NCBI RefSeq assembly: GCF_900497695.1
Contig: NZ_UIDD01000006.1
Span: 372,001-436,000 of the forward strand
Direction: 5' to 3'
From: Pseudomonas wadenswilerensis
GTDB lineage: Bacteria > Pseudomonadota > Gammaproteobacteria > Pseudomonadales > Pseudomonadaceae
Length of the DNA: 64,000 nucleotides
Within the stretch, counting starts at the first letter, position 1. Every line of letters starts with the position of its first letter. This document shows, in pieces, positions 60,328-64,000 of this stretch. The position numbers and the translations under genes are program-made. Below the pieces are notes generated by a model that searched no databases, had not been told where the DNA came from, and saw nothing but the letters and a program-made list of their open reading frames with translations.

Positions 60328-62012
60328 TGGAATGGACAACGTCATGCCCCGACTGGGAGCAGCGCATCGTTGCGCGCCAGAGCTTGATTCCCTTCGGACC
60401 GCTGTTCCCAACTGAGGCAGAGGAAGCCCTCGAAGTGTTCGGCGCCCTGCGGATGGTCGATGCCACCGGCAGCCCGCTGATGTCCGAGACGGTCCGCGAT
60501 TGGGTCAACCAGTTCGTGGCGGCGATCTTCGGCGCCTACGACCCTGACGAAGGCCGGCGCCTGGTCAGCGAGTTCATGCTGCTGATCAGCAAGAAGAACG
60601 GGAAGTCGACCATTGCGGCAGGGATCATGCTCACGGCCCTGATCCTGAACTGGCGGCCATCGGGTGAGTTCATCATCCTGGCGCCGACCAAGGAAATTGC
60701 CGACAACTCCTATATCCCGATCCGCGACATGGTTCGGGCCGACGAGGAGCTTTCGGCGCTCCTCAAGGTGCAGGATCACATCCGCACCGTGACCCACCAC
60801 CAGACAAACGCCACCCTTAAGGTGGTAGCTGCCGACAGCGAGACGGTGTCTGGCAAGAAGGCCATTGGCGTTTTCATCGATGAGCTCTGGGTGTTCGGCA
60901 AGCGGAGCAACGCCGAAGCGATGCTTCGTGAGGCTACCGGCGGGCTAGCTTCCCGCCCTGAGGGTTTCATCATCTGGGCAACGACTCAGTCCGATGCTCC
61001 ACCTGCTGGGGTGTTCCGGCAGAAGTTGATGTATGCCCGCAAGGTCCGGGACGGTGAGATCGTCGACAGGTCGTTCCTGCCAGTGCTGTATGAGTTTCCG
61101 AAGGCCCTGCTCGACGCGGGTGCCCATCGAGACTTCTCGAATGCCTACATCACCAATCCAAATCTGGGGCTCTCGGTCGACGAACCGTTCATTGAGCGGG
61201 GTTATGCCCAGGCCCAGATGGATGGGGAAGAGTCGTTCCGGGGCTTTCTGGCTAAGCACCTCAACGTCGAAATCGGTTTGGCACTGCTTTCGGATCGCTG
61301 GGCAGGCGCCGACTACTGGGAGCAGCAGGTCTCGAAGAGCTGCCGAACGCTGGAGGACCTGATCGAGCGGTGCGAGGTGATCGACATCGGTATCGACGGC
61401 GGCGGCCTGGATGACTTGCTCGGTTTCGCCGCAGTGGGGCGTGAGCGAGACAGTCGGCGCTGGCTGGTCTGGACTCACGCCTGGGCGCACCCCTCGGTGT
61501 TGGAGCGCCGCAAGGCTGAGGCCCCTCGTATACGGGACTTCGCCCAGGATGGACACCTGACCCTGGTTGAACGTATCGGCGATGACGTGGACCAGATTGC
61601 CGATCTTGTCGCTGAGGTAGAAGAGGCCGGCCTGCTCGACCAGGTGGGGCTCGACCCGGTGGGGATCGGCGCGATTCTCGATGCCTTGGAGCTCAAGGGT
61701 ATCCCCCGCGAGAAAATCGGCGGCGTGAAGCAGGGTTACACCCTGGGCGGCGCAATCAAAACTGCTGAGCGGAAGCTTGCCGAGGGCGGGCTGTGGCACG
61801 GCGGCCAGCCCATGATGGCCTGGTGCTGCGGCAACGCCCGGGTCGAGCCGCGAGGCAACGCCATCCTCATCACCAAGCAGGCCAGCGGCTCAGCGAAGAT
61901 CGACCCGCTGATGGCCTTGTTTAACGCCGTGACGCTCATGGCTCTCAACCCGGAAGCCCAAGGCGGCATGGGTGATTACCTGGATAACGGCTTCTTCGGA
62001 CTAATAGGCTGA
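60327..62012 (+). CDS. terL: Terminase large subunit (HK97 type)
   Basis: 561 residues. The ATPase half has a Walker A-like SKKNGKST and Walker B VFIDELW; the nuclease half has Asp residues in DIGIDGGGLDD. ATG 60327 overlaps the small-subunit stop; a GTG at 60324 in frame is possible. It cuts and pumps DNA into proheads. Confidence 0.95.
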   Translation: MEWTTSCPDWEQRIVARQSLIPFGPLFPTEAEEALEVFGALRMVDATGSPLMSETVRDWVNQFVAAIFGAYDPDEGRRLVSEFMLLISKKNGKSTIAAGIMLTALILNWRPSGEFIILAPTKEIADNSYIPIRDMVRADEELSALLKVQDHIRTVTHHQTNATLKVVAADSETVSGKKAIGVFIDELWVFGKRSNAEAMLREATGGLASRPEGFIIWATTQSDAPPAGVFRQKLMYARKVRDGEIVDRSFLPVLYEFPKALLDAGAHRDFSNAYITNPNLGLSVDEPFIERGYAQAQMDGEESFRGFLAKHLNVEIGLALLSDRWAGADYWEQQVSKSCRTLEDLIERCEVIDIGIDGGGLDDLLGFAAVGRERDSRRWLVWTHAWAHPSVLERRKAEAPRIRDFAQDGHLTLVERIGDDVDQIADLVAEVEEAGLLDQVGLDPVGIGAILDALELKGIPREKIGGVKQGYTLGGAIKTAERKLAEGGLWHGGQPMMAWCCGNARVEPRGNAILITKQASGSAKIDPLMALFNAVTLMALNPEAQGGMGDYLDNGFFGLIG

Positions 62013-62014
62013 CC

Positions 62015-63229
62015 ATGGCATTCAAATGGTACAACCCCAGGACCTGGGGATTTTTCGGCTACACCGATCCAGCCACGGGCGACTACGTCGAAGTTGATCT
62101 TGAGGTCGGCGGCAAGCGCACCAAAGCGGGGGTTCGGGTATCCGCCAAAACCGCCCTGTCGATCAGCATGGTCTGGTCCTGCGTCAAGATCCTCTCAGAA
62201 TCCCTGAGTGGCTTGCCGCTCAAGCTTTATGAAGACAAGGAAGCCGGCAGGGCACTGGTCACAGGTAACGACCGGATGCTCAAGCTGCTGCGCAAGCCGC
62301 ACCCCTACATCACCATGCTGAACTTCCTCAAGTTCGTGGTCGTGAACATGGCTCTACGGGGCAATGCGTTTGCTTTGATCGAGCGGAACATCCACGGCGA
62401 CCCGATAGGCCTGGTGCCACTGGATTGGCGGACCGTCAAGATCGACGCAGAGGACGACCTCATCTACTGGGTTACGCCCAGCGAGGGTGATCCGTACCCG
62501 GTGTCGCCTGAGCACATGCTGCATTTCAAGCTGTTCAGCCTTGACGGAGTCGTCGGTCTTTCGCCCCTCGAGCACCAGGCTGAAACCATGGGCCTGGCGA
62601 AAGCGGGGCAGCAATGGTCGGCTCGCTTCATGCGCAAGGGCGGCTTCACCGGCGGCTACGTCATCTACGAACAGTTCCTGACCCAGGCCCAGCAGGCTCA
62701 GGTGATGGCGAAGTTCCCTGATGTGCGCAAGGCCGACACCGATGACATCGGCAAGATGGCCGTCCTGCAGGGCAACCCGAAGATCGTTCCAGCCGGCATC
62801 AGCCAGAAGGACGCCCAGTTCATCGAGTCGCAGCAGTTCCAAGAGGAAGCCCTGGCGGGCATCTATGGCGTACCGCTGTGGCTGGCCAACCGCGCCGGCA
62901 AGACCTCGATTATGGGTTCCAACCTTGAGCAGCAGCTTACCGGCTACATCACCTTCGGTCTCAAGCCGTACATCGACGCGGTCGAGGACGAGTTCAACGA
63001 CAAGCTCTATCGGGCCCGCGCTCGCTTCGCCGAGTTTGCTGTCGAGGGGCTACTGCGCGCCGACAGTGCCGGCCGCGCCACCTACTACGGCAGTGCTCTT
63101 GGCGGTTCTGGCGGCTCTGGCTGGATGACTATCAACGAAGTCCGCGTAAAGGAAAACCTGCCTCCCCTGGAGGGCGATGAATACAACCGGGTAACCCGGT
63201 GGGAGATGGACAAAAATGGCGAATCTTGA
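62015..63229 (+). CDS. Phage portal protein (HK97 family)
   Basis: 404 residues. It has the family start (AFKWYNPRTWGFFGY), KTALSISMVWSCVKILSESLSGLPLKLYE and the core GLSPLEHQAETMGLAKAGQQW. It forms the dodecameric DNA entry channel. Two bases after terL; overlaps the protease gene by 14 bp. Confidence 0.95.
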   Translation: MAFKWYNPRTWGFFGYTDPATGDYVEVDLEVGGKRTKAGVRVSAKTALSISMVWSCVKILSESLSGLPLKLYEDKEAGRALVTGNDRMLKLLRKPHPYITMLNFLKFVVVNMALRGNAFALIERNIHGDPIGLVPLDWRTVKIDAEDDLIYWVTPSEGDPYPVSPEHMLHFKLFSLDGVVGLSPLEHQAETMGLAKAGQQWSARFMRKGGFTGGYVIYEQFLTQAQQAQVMAKFPDVRKADTDDIGKMAVLQGNPKIVPAGISQKDAQFIESQQFQEEALAGIYGVPLWLANRAGKTSIMGSNLEQQLTGYITFGLKPYIDAVEDEFNDKLYRARARFAEFAVEGLLRADSAGRATYYGSALGGSGGSGWMTINEVRVKENLPPLEGDEYNRVTRWEMDKNGES

Positions 63230-63857
63230 AGTTCCGTTTGAGCTCAAGTCCGTTGATGACGTCGGCAACTTTGAAGGCTACGCCGCAGTGTTCAACAACG
63301 TCGACCTGGGCGACGACGTCATCCTGCCTGGGGCTTTCACCCGAGTGAAGGCGACCCGGAGTGGCAAGTTGAAGCTGGCGCTGTATCACGACCTCACCCG
63401 GCTGGTGGGCGCCGCCGATTACACCCAAGACGACCATGGGTTGCTGGTGAAGGGCAAGGTCAATCTGGCCGTTAGCTATGCCCGTGACGCCTACGAGCTG
63501 ATGAAGGCCGAGATTCTCGACAGCATGTCGATTGGCTTCAACACCATCAAAGCTGACTTCGAAGAGCGGGCCGGTCGGCGCGTTCGGGTCATCAAGGAGG
63601 CCGAGCTCTGGGAGGCCTCATTCGTGCCTTTCGGCATGAACCCTGAGGCGCATGTCCTCACTGTGAAATCTGACATTCGACTTTTCGAGAATGCCCTGCG
63701 CGAACGCATGGGGCTTTCGCAGAAGGAAGCGGCAGCTGTCGCTTCGCTCGGCTACCCCGCGCTACGCCGTGACGGCGGAAGCGAGGCCACGGCGATCGTG
63801 GATGAGCTGAAAGACATTTCCAAACTGTTCACCCACCATTTCGGAGTATCGCCATGA
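63216..63857 (+). CDS. Prohead protease (HK97, peptidase U35)
   Basis: 213 residues. It contains VGNFEGYAAVFNNVDLGDDVILPGAF, a catalytic His in LALYHDLTRLVG and Ser in ILDSMSIGF. It cleaves scaffold or delta domains of the capsid protein. Confidence 0.94.
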   Translation: MANLEVPFELKSVDDVGNFEGYAAVFNNVDLGDDVILPGAFTRVKATRSGKLKLALYHDLTRLVGAADYTQDDHGLLVKGKVNLAVSYARDAYELMKAEILDSMSIGFNTIKADFEERAGRRVRVIKEAELWEASFVPFGMNPEAHVLTVKSDIRLFENALRERMGLSQKEAAAVASLGYPALRRDGGSEATAIVDELKDISKLFTHHFGVSP

Positions 63858-64000
63858 GCGAAGTAAAAGAACTGAAGGACTCGCTGGAGCTGCAACTGAA
63901 GAGCGGCTTCGAGAGCCTGCAAACCAAGTACGACGCAGCCATCGCTGAGGTCGAGAAGGGTAACAGGGTCACTACTGACCTGAAGAGCCAGATCGACAAT
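63854..64000 (+). CDS. Probable major capsid protein, N-terminal fragment
   Basis: The first 49 codons are MSEVKELKDSLELQLKSGFE... followed by a charged helix, as in the coiled-coil delta domain of HK97-type major capsid proteins. ATG 63854 overlaps the protease stop. It is cut by the window edge. Confidence 0.8.
   Translation, partial: MSEVKELKDSLELQLKSGFESLQTKYDAAIAEVEKGNRVTTDLKSQIDN

Noticed and set aside
1..64000. CRISPR arrays
   Set aside because: No regularly spaced direct repeats with unique spacers; the only tandem repeats are the two microsatellites and the short iterons.

Overview
The window is GC-rich DNA from a fluorescent Pseudomonas; its gene content and extragenic repeats suggest the P. 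putida group, but the species cannot be fixed from this sequence alone. It falls into two parts: the C-terminal half of a pyoverdine (siderophore) locus, about 1-41000, and the left end and centre of a lambdoid/HK97-type prophage, about 41100-64000, which runs off the right edge.

Pyoverdine locus, + strand: the 3' end of an NRPS gene (A-T-C), a SyrP-like Fe(II)/2-oxoglutarate hydroxylase, a stand-alone NRPS that starts with a degenerate condensation-like 'interface' domain followed by A-T, a C-A-T-E-C-A-T NRPS and a C-A-T-C-A-T-E-C-A-T-TE NRPS. My hand-read specificity codes give: basic residue, His (to become beta-OH-His), D-Asp, a basic/ornithine-like residue, Ser, D-Ala (or Gly-like), and a terminal basic residue, most likely cyclo-OH-Orn because pvdA is present and no pvdF is in the window. 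An alpha/beta hydrolase gene follows. Then come two inverted copies of a roughly 270-bp extragenic repeat, one with an 8x6-bp microsatellite at its inner end and one with an 11x5-bp microsatellite at its outer end. An intact IS3-family element lies between them. On the - strand come fpvA (outer-membrane receptor with signalling domain), pvdE (exporter), pvdA (ornithine hydroxylase), pvdO, pvdN and pvdM (periplasmic maturation). Exact PvdS-type boxes (TAAAT-N16-CGT) lie upstream of pvdA and pvdM. A small coiled-coil protein gene and pbpG close this part.

Prophage: integrase and an excisionase-like gene lie at the left end, 130 bp from the pbpG start. A long leftward early operon of small genes, a cytosine-C5 methyltransferase and a LuxR-type HTH gene runs from a readable PL promoter. 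The CI-type S24 repressor gene is flanked on both sides by matching 15-bp operators, with PR and a Cro-like gene on the right. The rightward operon holds an O-like initiator gene with five internal iterons, a DnaB-type helicase, YbcO-like and VRR-NUC nucleases, an unexpected second tyrosine recombinase, small genes, a holin and an HNH nuclease. After a putative cos region come terminase small and large subunits, portal, prohead protease and the start of a probable major capsid gene. Two or three AT-richer or antisense small genes look like morons.
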